A DNA stretch of 64,000 bases from Streptomyces durmitorensis (GTDB lineage Bacteria; Actinomycetota; Actinomycetes; Streptomycetales; Streptomycetaceae): assembly GCF_023498005.1 (NCBI RefSeq), contig NZ_CP097289.1:5580001-5644000 (forward strand), read 5' to 3'. The first letter of the stretch is position 1; each line of letters opens with the position of its first letter. The position numbers were made by a program, and so were the translations under genes. This document shows, one piece after another, positions 54,465 through 63,254 of this stretch. Under the pieces are notes generated by a model. The model was not told the DNA's origin. It saw only the letters and a program-made list of their open reading frames with translations, and made no database searches.

Positions 54465-55439
54465 ATGCCGTCGCTGCTGTCCGTTGCACGTGCCCTCACC
54501 GTGGCCGTGGCCTTACTGGTGACGGGCGCGGCGCCGGCGACCTCGGCGTCCGCCGACGAATCGGGAGCGTGGTCCGTCGCGCCCTCCGCGGGAGGAGGGA
54601 CACGGCCCGCGAAGGACGGGCGGCCCTACTTCTACGTGGAGGGCACGCCCGGCTCCGTCCTGGAGGACACGGTGACGGTCACCAATCCGGGGTCGAAGCC
54701 GCGCACGGTGGAGCTGAGCGGCGCGGACGCGGACAACACCCGGGGCGGCGCGTACTCCCTCAAGCGCAGCAAACCGAAGGACACCGGCTCCTGGATCACC
54801 TTCGCCGAGCGCAAGGTGAAGGTGCCGCCGCGCACCCGCGCCGAGGTGCCGTTCAGCGTGAGCGTCCCCGAGGGCGCCGTGCCGGGCGACCACCCCGGGG
54901 CGATCGTCGCGCGGGAGGGCGGCCGTGACGCGGGGGTCCGCGTGCATCTGCGGGTGAGCGGGCCCACGCTGTCCGCGCTGACGGTCGAGCGCGTCAAGGC
55001 CGAGGGCGAGCGCATCTCGTACGACGTCGTCAACCGCGGCAACACGGTCCTGACCCCCCGGCTCACGGTTCGCGCGCAGGGCGTCTTCGGCCCGCTGCTG
55101 GACCGGGGGCCCCGCACGCTTCCGGTGGAGCTGCTCCCCGGCCGCAGGGTCACCCTGACGGAACCGTGGACCGACGCCCCCGCCCTTGACTCCGTCGAGG
55201 TCACCCTCACGGTGAAGGCATCGGGCGGAGCCCACGACGAGGCGACCGCATCGGCCCGCTTCGTGCCGTGGGGAGCGGTGGCGGGGGTGGCGGCCGGGGT
55301 GCTGGGGCTCGCGGTGGCGGGGGTGTGGTTCGTGCGCAGACGCAGGGGCTCCGGGGATCCACCACGGGACGAGCCTGAACAGGGCGGTACGGAGCTGGAG
55401 TTGGCGGGAGCGGGCACGGGAAGGGGCGAGCAACTGTGA
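54465..55439 (+). CDS. Secreted DUF916-like membrane protein with TTA codon
   Basis: A 324-residue exported protein. A signal peptide (ALTVAVALLVTGAAPATSASA) precedes an immunoglobulin-like beta domain of about 240 residues (RPYFYVEGTPGSVLEDTVTVTNPGSKPRTVELSGADA to SVEVTLTVKA). One C-terminal transmembrane helix (GVAAGVLGLAVAGVWFVRRRRG) and an acidic cytoplasmic tail follow. The layout resembles WxL-associated DUF916 proteins. Codon 17 (54513-54515) is TTA, the only in-frame TTA I found in the window, so translation should require the bldA tRNA. AGGAG lies six bases before ATG 54465. The next gene overlaps by four bases. Confidence 0.85.
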   Translation: MPSLLSVARALTVAVALLVTGAAPATSASADESGAWSVAPSAGGGTRPAKDGRPYFYVEGTPGSVLEDTVTVTNPGSKPRTVELSGADADNTRGGAYSLKRSKPKDTGSWITFAERKVKVPPRTRAEVPFSVSVPEGAVPGDHPGAIVAREGGRDAGVRVHLRVSGPTLSALTVERVKAEGERISYDVVNRGNTVLTPRLTVRAQGVFGPLLDRGPRTLPVELLPGRRVTLTEPWTDAPALDSVEVTLTVKASGGAHDEATASARFVPWGAVAGVAAGVLGLAVAGVWFVRRRRGSGDPPRDEPEQGGTELELAGAGTGRGEQL

Positions 55440-56638
55440 ACGGCACCCGACGAGGCGTGATGACATCGATGGCTGCGGCCGCCGTGCTGGCGGTACTCGC
55501 GTTCCTGCTGCTCCCCGCAGGTCGAGCCGCGGCCGCGGAGAAGCCGACCGTCACCCTCTCCAAGGCCGAGGCGGGCAAGGGAGGCGACATCACCGTCAAG
55601 GGCAAGGGCTGGCGGCCGAACGCCCTCCTGATGATGCTCGTCTGCGGCCAGTCCACCCCGGCCAGGGGCGTACCCGGCGGCACGAACTCCTGCGCCAACG
55701 ACACCGGCCGCGCCGTCACCACGGACGCCAAGGGCGCCTTCAGCAAGAAGCTCCCCGTGGCGGAGCCGCCCAAGGCCTGCCCCTGCGTGGTCCACGTGGC
55801 CACGGTCACGGGGGACAAGGCCCAGGCGGACGCCTCCTTCAAGGTCGCGGGCCACCCCGTGGAGCCCCTGCCCAAGCAGCAGGGCGGCGGAAGGCTCTCC
55901 GTCCTCACCGACACCGAGCTCGAAGGTTCGAGCGGCGTACTGACCTGGTTCGGCGCCCCGCCGTCCCGCAAGTTCGTCTTCACCGTGGGCAACGTCGGCT
56001 CGGCCCCCGTCAAGGACCCCGTCTTCCAAGTGGGCACCTCCCACGGCGTGTTCGCCCCGCAGTTCGAGGAACAGCAGTGGCGCGGCACCATCGCCCCCGG
56101 CAAGAAGGCCCAGATCAAGCTCCCGGTCGAGCTCTCGGCCGGAGCGCACGGCAACTACCTCGTCTCCCTGAAGTTCGGCGGCAAGGTGCTCGCCGAGCAG
56201 CCCTGGGGCGTCGGCCGCCCCTGGGGCGTCACCGTCTTCTGGGTCCTGCTCTGCGTCGTCGTGCCGGCCGCCGTCTTCCGCATCGGCATGGCGGTGGTGG
56301 ACAAGCTCCGCCCGAACCGCCGCCGAGGGGGACGCGGCTCCCGCCCCGCGGGACGCCACCGTACCGGCAGGATCGCCGAACTCACCGACCGGCTACCGAA
56401 GTTGAGGCTGCCCCAGGGGGCGGTCGCGGCGGACGAAGCGGCCCGTACGCCACGTACGCCACGTACGAAACCGCCTCGTGGGTCCGGCAAGTCCGGCAAG
56501 TCCACCCAAGATGCCGCCACGAACACGGGCACCCTCCCGTGGTTCACCCCTGACACAGACCCCGGCGCAGGGACCCCACCCGCCGGACAGCTCTCCGCAC
56601 CGCCAGAGAACAGCCCGACGACGAAGGGAAACACGTGA
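55436..56638 (+). CDS. Secreted membrane-anchored protein with neocarzinostatin-like domain
   Basis: A 400-residue exported protein. A signal peptide (VLAVLAFLLLPAGRAAA) is followed by a beta-sandwich region whose first 100 residues look like the neocarzinostatin/chromoprotein apoprotein fold (PTVTLSKAEAGKGGDITVKGKGWRPNALLMMLVCGQ, SCANDTG, VHVATVTGD). A second beta region follows (WFGAPPSRKFVFTVGNVGSAPVKDPVFQVG). One transmembrane helix (VTVFWVLLCVVVPAAVFRI) and a 110-residue basic/Pro-rich cytoplasmic tail end the protein. The GTG start overlaps the previous stop (GTGA), so it is translationally coupled to the TTA-containing gene. The neocarzinostatin resemblance is by pattern only. Confidence 0.8.
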   Translation: MNGTRRGVMTSMAAAAVLAVLAFLLLPAGRAAAAEKPTVTLSKAEAGKGGDITVKGKGWRPNALLMMLVCGQSTPARGVPGGTNSCANDTGRAVTTDAKGAFSKKLPVAEPPKACPCVVHVATVTGDKAQADASFKVAGHPVEPLPKQQGGGRLSVLTDTELEGSSGVLTWFGAPPSRKFVFTVGNVGSAPVKDPVFQVGTSHGVFAPQFEEQQWRGTIAPGKKAQIKLPVELSAGAHGNYLVSLKFGGKVLAEQPWGVGRPWGVTVFWVLLCVVVPAAVFRIGMAVVDKLRPNRRRGGRGSRPAGRHRTGRIAELTDRLPKLRLPQGAVAADEAARTPRTPRTKPPRGSGKSGKSTQDAATNTGTLPWFTPDTDPGAGTPPAGQLSAPPENSPTTKGNT

Positions 56639-57945
56639 TCAGCACACGACGGAGAGCGGGCGCGGCCTCGGTCTCGCTCCTGCTGGGCGGGGCGGGCATC
56701 CTGCTGGGCGCGGGCCCCGCGCAGGCGGCCGATGTGGCGTACAAGACGGAGTGCATACCGCCGTCGATCTCGGGGCTTCCGCCCGTGCAGGGCACCACGA
56801 AGGTGGAGATCACCGCGCCGGCCACCGCGAAGGTGGGCGACGAGGTCGAGGTCGTATGGAAGACGACGGAGGCCGCGTCCAAGAACCCGGACGTGCTCGA
56901 CCTGGACAAGGACACGGTGAAGCCGAGCGGCACCATCAAGCTGGGCGGCGGTCAGACCGGCGACCTGGCGATGGCCGGTGAGCGGGTCAATCCGCCCATC
57001 AAGAAGAACAGCCCCATGATCCTGTCCGACATGAAGGGCAAGCTGAAGCTGACCAAGGCGGGCGAGGTCACGCTCACCCCGGGCGCGTACAACATCAACG
57101 TCAGCAAGCCGGTCTCGACCGACACCAAGTGCACGCCGAAGGAAGAGGTCAAGGCGGGCGCGACCATCAAGGTGACGGAGGGCGGCGGCAGTTCGGGCGG
57201 CAGTTCGTCGGGTGGCAGCACCTCGTCGGGTGGCAGCACCTCGGGTGGTTCTACGTCGGGTGGCTCCACGTCCGGCGGCGGTGGCGACGACGGCGGCAAG
57301 ACCGACTTCCCCGGCAAGGAGGTCCAGACCCCCTACAAGTGCAAGACGCCCATCGGTGACAAGGACGCCACGTCCCCCGTCCAGATCGACGCCAAGAAGG
57401 ACGGCGGGAACTACGCCCTCACGGTGCAGTTCAAGAAGTCGGTCATGGACAGCCCGGCCGACATCCCCGCGGACTCCGTGAAACCGTCGATGGCGGTCAA
57501 GCTGGGCGGCGCGGACAAGGGCACGGTGGCGGTGGAGGGTCCCACCAACAAGGAGCCCATCAAATCGGGCGACCCGATGACGATCCCCGACCTGAAGGGC
57601 ACCTACAAGCCTGGCGCCGACGGCAAGTCGACGCTCTCGCCGGGCGTCCTGACGGTCAAGGCACTGGGTACGACGACGACCTGCACCCCGTCCAAGGCCG
57701 AGGTGTCCCTGGAGATCGATACGGCTGCTCAGCCTGGTGGCGCCGCCGGTGGTTCCGGCGACGGTTCTGCGGGCGGATCCGCAACCGGCGGTGGCTCCGC
57801 CGCGGGCGGTGGTGGCGACCTCGCCGAGACCGGCGCCGACGACAACGGTGCCTTGCGGGCCCTCGGCCTTGTCGCCGGAACGGTGATCCTGCTGGGCGGC
57901 GCGGTCTTCACGTTCCTCCCGAGGCGGAGGAACGGCCTGCGCTGA
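56635..57945 (+). CDS. Secreted surface protein with two repeated domains and LAETG sortase motif
   Basis: A 436-residue exported protein. After the signal peptide (SVSLLLGGAGILLGAGPAQA) come two homologous beta-rich domains, VAYKTECIPPSISG to DTKCTP and TPYKCKTPIGDKDATSP to LGTTTTCTP. They are linked by a Ser/Gly-repeat spacer (GGSSSGGSTSSGGSTSGGST). The second domain is close to that of the gene at 53627. The C-terminus has LAETG followed by a hydrophobic helix (ALGLVAGTVILLGGAVFTFL) and PRRRNGLR. LAxTG is the motif used by Streptomyces class E sortases, as in long chaplins. The GTG overlaps the previous stop. The gene ends just before a dispersed repeat. Confidence 0.87.
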   Translation: MISTRRRAGAASVSLLLGGAGILLGAGPAQAADVAYKTECIPPSISGLPPVQGTTKVEITAPATAKVGDEVEVVWKTTEAASKNPDVLDLDKDTVKPSGTIKLGGGQTGDLAMAGERVNPPIKKNSPMILSDMKGKLKLTKAGEVTLTPGAYNINVSKPVSTDTKCTPKEEVKAGATIKVTEGGGSSGGSSSGGSTSSGGSTSGGSTSGGSTSGGGGDDGGKTDFPGKEVQTPYKCKTPIGDKDATSPVQIDAKKDGGNYALTVQFKKSVMDSPADIPADSVKPSMAVKLGGADKGTVAVEGPTNKEPIKSGDPMTIPDLKGTYKPGADGKSTLSPGVLTVKALGTTTTCTPSKAEVSLEIDTAAQPGGAAGGSGDGSAGGSATGGGSAAGGGGDLAETGADDNGALRALGLVAGTVILLGGAVFTFLPRRRNGLR

Positions 57946-57947
57946 AA

Positions 57948-58105
57948 GCGCCCCGAAGGGGCGCGGGGAACTGCGCGACCAGCCGTCGACGGCCTGTAGA
58001 GGCGTACGGTCCGGACCACGCAGACGCGTCTGCCTCCGGCGGTCTGCCGGCGGGTGCGGGCTCGATGTGCTTGCTCGCGCAGTTCCCCGCGCCCCTGACG
58101 GGGCG
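57948..58105. repeat. Dispersed repeat family B, full element with inverted arms
   Basis: The left arm gcgccccgaaggggcgcggg, then gaactgcgcgacc (57948-57980), is mirrored by the right arm tcgcgcagttccccgcgccc, then ctgacggggcg (58075-58105). The interior holds gcagacgcgtctgc, a 14-bp palindrome also found in the copy at 61795. It lies between the convergent surface-protein operon and hydrolase gene and probably acts as a terminator. Confidence 0.88.
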
Positions 58106-58121
58106 TCCCCTGGACGCCCCG

Positions 58122-58952
58122 TCAAGCGTGCTGCCGCAGCCACCGCAGGACCGCCTGGGCGAAGCCCGGATTCCTCAAGAGCTCGCCCCCGTGCGCCGTG
58201 CCCTGCTCGATGCGCACGGTGGCGTCCCGCAGGCCCGCCACCGTCTGCGCGTGCGCGAGGTCCGTGGAGTGGGCGACCGGCACGAAGTCCGCCGCCGAGT
58301 GCGTGAGGAACAGGGGCGCGTCGTCCTTGCCGGAGGCGTGCGACTTGGCCACCAGGTCGACCCACTTCTTCCAGCACCGCCCGGCGGCCCGGTCCGGCAC
58401 GCACCCCGCGAGCAGCTCCGCCGTCCCCCGCAGCTTGCGCTGCGGGGAAGAGGCGGCGGGCATCCCGCCGTCCTTCCAGGCGCGGTAGGGCGACGCGACA
58501 GGGGAGAGGGCCACCACGCCGCGCACCCGCTTGCGTCCGGCGCCGTACGCTCCCGCGCTGACCGCGAGATGCCCGCCCGCGGACGAGCCGAGCACCAGGG
58601 GCGCGGAGCCCCCGCGCCGCTTCACCCACCGCAGGGCCGCGAGCACGTCGTCGCGCTGCGCGGGCCAGGCGGCGTCGGTGGCGAGGCGGTAGTCGGTGTC
58701 GTACACGGTGAACCCGCGTGCCGCGAACCACCGCGCACGGGCGCTCCAGTCGGTGTCCCGCACCCAGGAGCCGCCGTGCAGGATCATCAGGGCGGGGCGC
58801 GCGGACCGGTCGCCGTACACGGTGATGTTCTGCCGCGCGTGCCCCCCGTACGAGAAGGTCTTGCCCGGCGACGGCTCGGGCGCGGCCTCGACGGCGGCAC
58901 TGGACGACAGCAACGCCACACACAGGGCGAGGACCGGCAATGTACGACGCAT
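58122..58952 (-). CDS. Secreted alpha/beta hydrolase
   Basis: A 276-residue esterase-like protein. Signal peptide TLPVLALCVALLSSSAAVEA. Catalytic features: oxyanion motif ALMILHGGSWVRDTDW, nucleophile elbow VLGSSAGGHLAVSAG (Ser), acid DAPLFLTHSAADFVPVAH (Asp) and base GTAHGGELLR (His). The HGG form groups it with hormone-sensitive-lipase-like or BD-FAE hydrolases. ATG 58952 has GGAG nine bases upstream; GTG 58967 is also in frame. The substrate is unknown. The surface-protein operon converges on it. Confidence 0.9.
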   Translation of the reverse strand: MRRTLPVLALCVALLSSSAAVEAAPEPSPGKTFSYGGHARQNITVYGDRSARPALMILHGGSWVRDTDWSARARWFAARGFTVYDTDYRLATDAAWPAQRDDVLAALRWVKRRGGSAPLVLGSSAGGHLAVSAGAYGAGRKRVRGVVALSPVASPYRAWKDGGMPAASSPQRKLRGTAELLAGCVPDRAAGRCWKKWVDLVAKSHASGKDDAPLFLTHSAADFVPVAHSTDLAHAQTVAGLRDATVRIEQGTAHGGELLRNPGFAQAVLRWLRQHA

Positions 58953-59065
58953 GGCCAGATGCTCCACCGGCGGGCCCCGCCACCGGCACAGAAACGTTCC
59001 GCGTCACCACCACGGGTTAGCGAACGATCCTCTGTTCGCGCGAGGCGAGCCCGTGTGGACGAACG

Positions 59066-59105
59066 GAAAGGGCCGCCGCACCGGTGAGGGTGCGGCGGCC
59101 CTTTC
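59066..59105. terminator. Hairpin downstream of the peptide transporter gene
   Basis: A 17-bp perfect stem (gaaagggccgccgcacc/ggtgcggcggccctttc) with loop ggtgag lies 36 bases beyond the POT transporter stop codon on the minus strand. Confidence 0.85.
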
Positions 59106-59140
59106 GTACGTCTACCGGCCCGCGGGGGGCGCTGCGGACG

Positions 59141-60637
59141 TCAGTTGACGGAACCCATCAGTTCCTTGACCTTCTTGCGGTTCATCCAGATGCCGAAGCC
59201 CGCGATGACCGCGATGACCGCCTCGACGGCGACCGCACCCGAGTTGTTCAGGTCGATCCCGAGCTGCGGGGAGGTCAGCAGGCCGGTGACGGAGTCGCCC
59301 GCGGTGACCGCGAGGAACCAGACACCCATCATCTGGGCGGTGTACTTCGCCGGGGCCATCTTCGTGGTGACCGAGAGGCCGACCGGGGAGAGGCAGAGCT
59401 CGCCGACGGTCTGGATGAAGTAGATCGCCACCAGCCACATCGGGCTGACCTTGCCGCCGTTGTTGGCGGTGTCGATCAGCGGGATGAGGAAGACGAGGAA
59501 GGAGATGCCGATCAGCGTGAGGCTGGAGGCGAACTTGACCGCCGTGCTCGGCTCCTTGCCCCGCTTGTTCAGCCACAGCCAGGCCGACGCGACCACGGGG
59601 GCGAGCGCCATGATGAAGATCGGGTTCAGCGACTGGTACCAGGAGGTCGGGAAGTCGAACCCGAGCAGGTTGTTCGTCGTCGAGTGCTCGCCGAAGATCG
59701 ACAGGGTTGAGCCGTTCTGGTCGTAGATCATCCAGAAGACGGCGGCGACGATGAAGAACCAGACGTAGCCCGAGAGCTTGGACTGCTCCAGGGTCGTCAG
59801 CTCCTTGTCGCGCTTCATGCGGACCAGGACGGTGACCGGGATGACCAGACCGGCGATGGTGAGGGGCATCAGGGCCCAGTCGGCGAAGTTGCCGGTCACA
59901 CCGAGGAACGTGTAGAGCGCGACCGCGACGATCAGCCAGATCAGGCCGTTGCGCAGGGCGGACGCACGCTGCTGCGGCGTCGCGGGCTGCGAGACGACAC
60001 TGCTCTCGGCGCTGAGGTGGCGCGAGCCGAGCATGAACTGACCGAGGCCGAGCGCCATGCCGATCGCGGCGAGCGCGAAGCCGAAGTGCCAGTTGACGTT
60101 CTCGCCCACGGTGCCGATGGTCAGCGGGGCGAGGAAGGCACCCACGTTGATGCCGATGTAGAACAGCGTGAAGCCACCGTCACGGCGCGGGTCCTCCGGG
60201 CCGTCGTAGAGGTGGCCGACCATCGCGGAGATGTTGGCCTTCAGGAGGCCGGAGCCGAGCGCGACGAGGCCGAGACCCGCGAAGAACGTGGCCGAGCTCG
60301 GCAGGGCGAGCGTGATGTGGCCGAGGATGACGACGATGGCGCCGATGGCGACCGTCTTGCGCGGTCCCCAGAACCGGTCGGCCATCCAGCCGCCGGGCAT
60401 GGCGAGCAGGTAGACCATCGACATGTAGACGGAGTAGATCGCCGTCGCCGTCGTGGCGCTCATGTTCATGCCGCCGGGGGCGATGAGATAGAGCGGGAGC
60501 AGTGCTTTCATGCCGTAGAAGCTGTAGCGCTCCCACATCTCGGTCATGAAGAGTGTGGCCAGTCCGCGGGGGTGGCCGAAGAAGGTCTTCTCAGAGCCAG
60601 GGGTACCGGCGGAGTCCTTCGTCAGGCTGGACGCCAT
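59141..60637 (-). CDS. dtpT: POT-family proton:oligopeptide symporter
   Basis: A 498-residue, 14-helix MFS transporter of the PTR2/POT family importing di- and tripeptides. Family motifs: FMTEMWERYSFYGMKALLPLYL (ExxERFxYY-like motif of helix 1), GGWMADRFWGPRKTVAIGA, FYIGINVGAFLAPLTIGTV (the FYxxINxG motif), and FWMIYDQNGST in the second half. ATG 60637 has GAGGA upstream; the frame is open further only through leader sequence. The 476-base gap 60638-61113 holds its promoter region and that of the response regulator; no gene is seen there. Confidence 0.94.
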   Translation of the reverse strand: MASSLTKDSAGTPGSEKTFFGHPRGLATLFMTEMWERYSFYGMKALLPLYLIAPGGMNMSATTATAIYSVYMSMVYLLAMPGGWMADRFWGPRKTVAIGAIVVILGHITLALPSSATFFAGLGLVALGSGLLKANISAMVGHLYDGPEDPRRDGGFTLFYIGINVGAFLAPLTIGTVGENVNWHFGFALAAIGMALGLGQFMLGSRHLSAESSVVSQPATPQQRASALRNGLIWLIVAVALYTFLGVTGNFADWALMPLTIAGLVIPVTVLVRMKRDKELTTLEQSKLSGYVWFFIVAAVFWMIYDQNGSTLSIFGEHSTTNNLLGFDFPTSWYQSLNPIFIMALAPVVASAWLWLNKRGKEPSTAVKFASSLTLIGISFLVFLIPLIDTANNGGKVSPMWLVAIYFIQTVGELCLSPVGLSVTTKMAPAKYTAQMMGVWFLAVTAGDSVTGLLTSPQLGIDLNNSGAVAVEAVIAVIAGFGIWMNRKKVKELMGSVN

Positions 60638-61113
60638 GGGTCGATCCTCGTGGGTTCGGGACGCGCGGCAGGAGCGTGTGCGCGCCCGGTGGGGGGCGGT
60701 CGGCACCGGGGTCGTCCCGTCCACACCCCCACGCCCGGGGGGAGTTTCGCGCTCCGTGTCGAGGAGGGCGCTGGTACGGCGACTCCGGGATCCACGCCCT
60801 GGCGCATCCTCACGCTCAGGGCCCGACCACAGGTCATTCCTTTCAAGGCTGGCAGAAGCCGGCCCGCACATAAAAGAGACCTAAGGCCGCACAGTGGGCC
60901 AAAGGTCCTTGCATAGTGCATCAGGCGTTGGGTCACCATACGCCACGACAGTGCGGCATATGGAAGGACTTGAGAGATGGATCACAGGTTGCGGTGGAAC
61001 CAGCGGCCCACTTTTAAAGGTGATCCTCAGGATCGCACCCCATAGCCGCAGGCTTCGACCATCAGCTGGCGATCACCCCACGGCGGTCGTCCGGCGCGGA
61101 CTACCATCACCCC

Positions 61114-61791
61114 ATGACCCGTGTACTGCTCGCCGAGGACGACGCGTCCATCTCGGAGCCGCTGGCCCGTGCCCTGCGCAGGGAGGGCTACGAGGTAGAA
61201 GTGCGTGAGGACGGCCCGACCGCCCTCGACGCCGGGCTGCAGGGCAGCGTCGACCTCGTCGTACTCGACCTGGGGCTGCCCGGCATGGACGGCCTGGAGG
61301 TGGCCCGCCGCCTCCGTGCCGAGGGGCACACGGCGCCGATCCTGATCCTGACCGCCCGCGCCGACGAGGTGGACACGGTCGTCGGCCTGGACGCGGGAGC
61401 CGACGACTACGTCACCAAGCCCTTCCGCCTCGCCGAACTGCTCGCCCGGGTCCGGGCGCTGCTCCGGCGCGGCGCGGCCGAGCCGCAGCAGGCACCGGCC
61501 ACGCACGGCGTGCGCATCGACGTCGAGTCGCACCGCGCCTGGATGGGCGAGGAGGAGCTCCAGCTCACGGCCAAGGAGTTCGACCTGCTCCGGGTCCTGG
61601 TCCGCGACGCGGGGCGGGTCGTCACCCGCGACCAGCTGATGCGGGAGGTCTGGGACACCACGTGGTGGTCGTCCACCAAGACCCTGGACATGCACATCTC
61701 CTGGCTGCGCAAGAAGCTGGGCGACGATGCGGCGAACCCCCGGTACATCGCCACGGTGCGGGGCGTCGGCTTCCGCTTCGAGAAAAGCTGA
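61114..61791 (+). CDS. OmpR/PhoB-family response regulator
   Basis: A 225-residue two-domain regulator. The receiver domain (about 1-115) has the acidic pocket VLLAEDDASISEP, the phospho-acceptor Asp in LVVLDLGLPGMDG near residue 52, ILTARADEVD and the Lys of YVTKPFRLAEL. The C-terminal winged helix (about 130-225) contains LQLTAKEFDLLRVLVRDAGRVVTRDQLMREVW and TLDMHISWLRKKLG. It pairs with the kinase gene 161 bases downstream, across a dispersed repeat. Together they resemble SCO3063/SCO3062 in position (from memory). Confidence 0.95.
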   Translation: MTRVLLAEDDASISEPLARALRREGYEVEVREDGPTALDAGLQGSVDLVVLDLGLPGMDGLEVARRLRAEGHTAPILILTARADEVDTVVGLDAGADDYVTKPFRLAELLARVRALLRRGAAEPQQAPATHGVRIDVESHRAWMGEEELQLTAKEFDLLRVLVRDAGRVVTRDQLMREVWDTTWWSSTKTLDMHISWLRKKLGDDAANPRYIATVRGVGFRFEKS

Positions 61792-61794
61792 GGA

Positions 61795-61928
61795 GCGCCC
61801 CTTTAGGGGCGCGAGGAACTGCGCGAGCAACCCACGAAGAGCCGCACCCGCCAGGAACCCGTCGCAGGCAGACGCGTCTGCGGGTCGGTGGGGGCCGGCC
61901 GCGCAGTTCCCCGCGCCCCTGAGGGGCG
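61795..61928. repeat. Dispersed repeat family B, full element between regulator and kinase genes
   Basis: Left arm gcgcccctttaggggcgcga, then ggaactgcgcgagcaaccca; right arm gcgcagttccccgcgcccct, then gaggggcg (ending near 61928). The interior has the same 14-bp palindrome gcagacgcgtctgc (61868-61881) as the copy at 57948. It fills the space between the two-component genes, so regulator and kinase output could be uncoupled by the hairpin. Confidence 0.88.
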
Positions 61929-61952
61929 GCTTCGATCGGCGACACTGAGTAG

Positions 61953-63230
61953 ATGCGCCGCCGATTGATCAACAGCACCCTCGCCGTAGTCCTCGTGGTC
62001 ATCGCGGTCTTCGGGGTGAGCCTCGTCATCGTCGAGACGAGGACCATCAGCAGCAGCGCCCAGGAGCGCGTCACCTCCGAGGCGCTCCGCCTGGCCAGCA
62101 TCGTCGACAGCCGGCTCATCAGCGACGAGAAGATCAACTCCGAGATCCTGCGCGACGTGGCCGCGGTCGACACCGACCGCTACGCCCTCATCGAGATCCC
62201 GGGCCGCCCCGCCATCGAGATCGGCAGCCGCCCCACCGGTGACGTCATCCGCGACACGGCCAAGGGCGAGGAGGGCGAGAAGGTCACCGTCGAGGAGCCG
62301 CGCACCGCGGTGACCCAGGAGGTCGGCCGCACCCTGCTGATCATCGGCGCCGTGGCCCTGCTCGCGATCGTCGCCGCCGTGCTCCTCGCCGTACGCCAGG
62401 CCAACCGCCTGGCCTCGCCGCTCACCGACCTCGCGGAGACCGCCGAGCGCCTCGGCTCGGGCGACCCGAGGCCCCGCCACAAGCGCTACGGGGTGCCGGA
62501 GCTGGACCGTGTCGCTGACGTCCTGGACGGCAGCGCCGAGCGGATCGCCCGGATGCTGACCGCCGAGCGCCGGCTGGCCGCCGATGCCTCGCACCAGCTG
62601 CGTACGCCCCTGACGGCCCTCTCCATGCGCCTTGAGGAGATCACCGTCACCGAGGACCTGGACACGGTGAAGGAGGAGGCCACGATCGCGCTCGCGCAGG
62701 TCGAGCGGCTCACCGACGTCGTGCAGCGGCTGCTCACGAACTCGCGCGACCCGCGCACCGGCTCCGCGGTCTCCTTCGACCTGGACGAGGTCATCAAGCA
62801 GCAGCTGGAGGAGTGGCGCCCCGCCTACCGCAGCGCGGGCCGCGCCATCGTCAGCTCGGGCAAGCGGCATCTGCGGGCCGTGGGCACGCCGGGCGCGGTC
62901 GCGCAGGTCCTCGCGGCGCTCATCGAGAACTCGCTCATGCACGGCGGCGGCACCGTGGCCCTGCGGACCCGCGTGACGGGAACCCAGACGGTCGTCGAGG
63001 TCACGGACGACGGTCCCGGCGTCCCCGCCGATCTCGGCGCGCGGATCTTCGAGCGGACCATCAGCGGCCGCAACTCGACCGGCATCGGCCTCGCGGTCGC
63101 CAGGGATCTGGCCGAGGCCGACGGCGGCCGCCTGGAGATGCTGCAGACGAAGCCGCCGGTGTTCGGGCTCTTCCTGTCGCGTACGCCGCCGCAGAAGCGG
63201 GCCCAGGAGCCCGAGGACACGTTGCGCTAG
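61953..63230 (+). CDS. Sensor histidine kinase
   Basis: A 425-residue membrane kinase. Two transmembrane helices (LAVVLVVIAVFGVSLVIV and LLIIGAVALLAIVAAVLLAV) flank an extracytoplasmic sensor of about 90 residues. A HAMP domain follows (ANRLASPLTDLAETAERLGSGD), then the dimerisation domain with the phospho-acceptor His in ADASHQLRTPLTALSMRLEE. The HATPase domain has N-box LIENSLMHGG, G1 VTDDGPGVP and G2 NSTGIGLAVARDLAEADGG. It acts on the response regulator encoded upstream. The stimulus is unknown. The gene converges on the GtrA gene. Confidence 0.95.
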   Translation: MRRRLINSTLAVVLVVIAVFGVSLVIVETRTISSSAQERVTSEALRLASIVDSRLISDEKINSEILRDVAAVDTDRYALIEIPGRPAIEIGSRPTGDVIRDTAKGEEGEKVTVEEPRTAVTQEVGRTLLIIGAVALLAIVAAVLLAVRQANRLASPLTDLAETAERLGSGDPRPRHKRYGVPELDRVADVLDGSAERIARMLTAERRLAADASHQLRTPLTALSMRLEEITVTEDLDTVKEEATIALAQVERLTDVVQRLLTNSRDPRTGSAVSFDLDEVIKQQLEEWRPAYRSAGRAIVSSGKRHLRAVGTPGAVAQVLAALIENSLMHGGGTVALRTRVTGTQTVVEVTDDGPGVPADLGARIFERTISGRNSTGIGLAVARDLAEADGGRLEMLQTKPPVFGLFLSRTPPQKRAQEPEDTLR

Positions 63231-63254
63231 GCCGCCGGGGCCCGGTCGGCAGGG

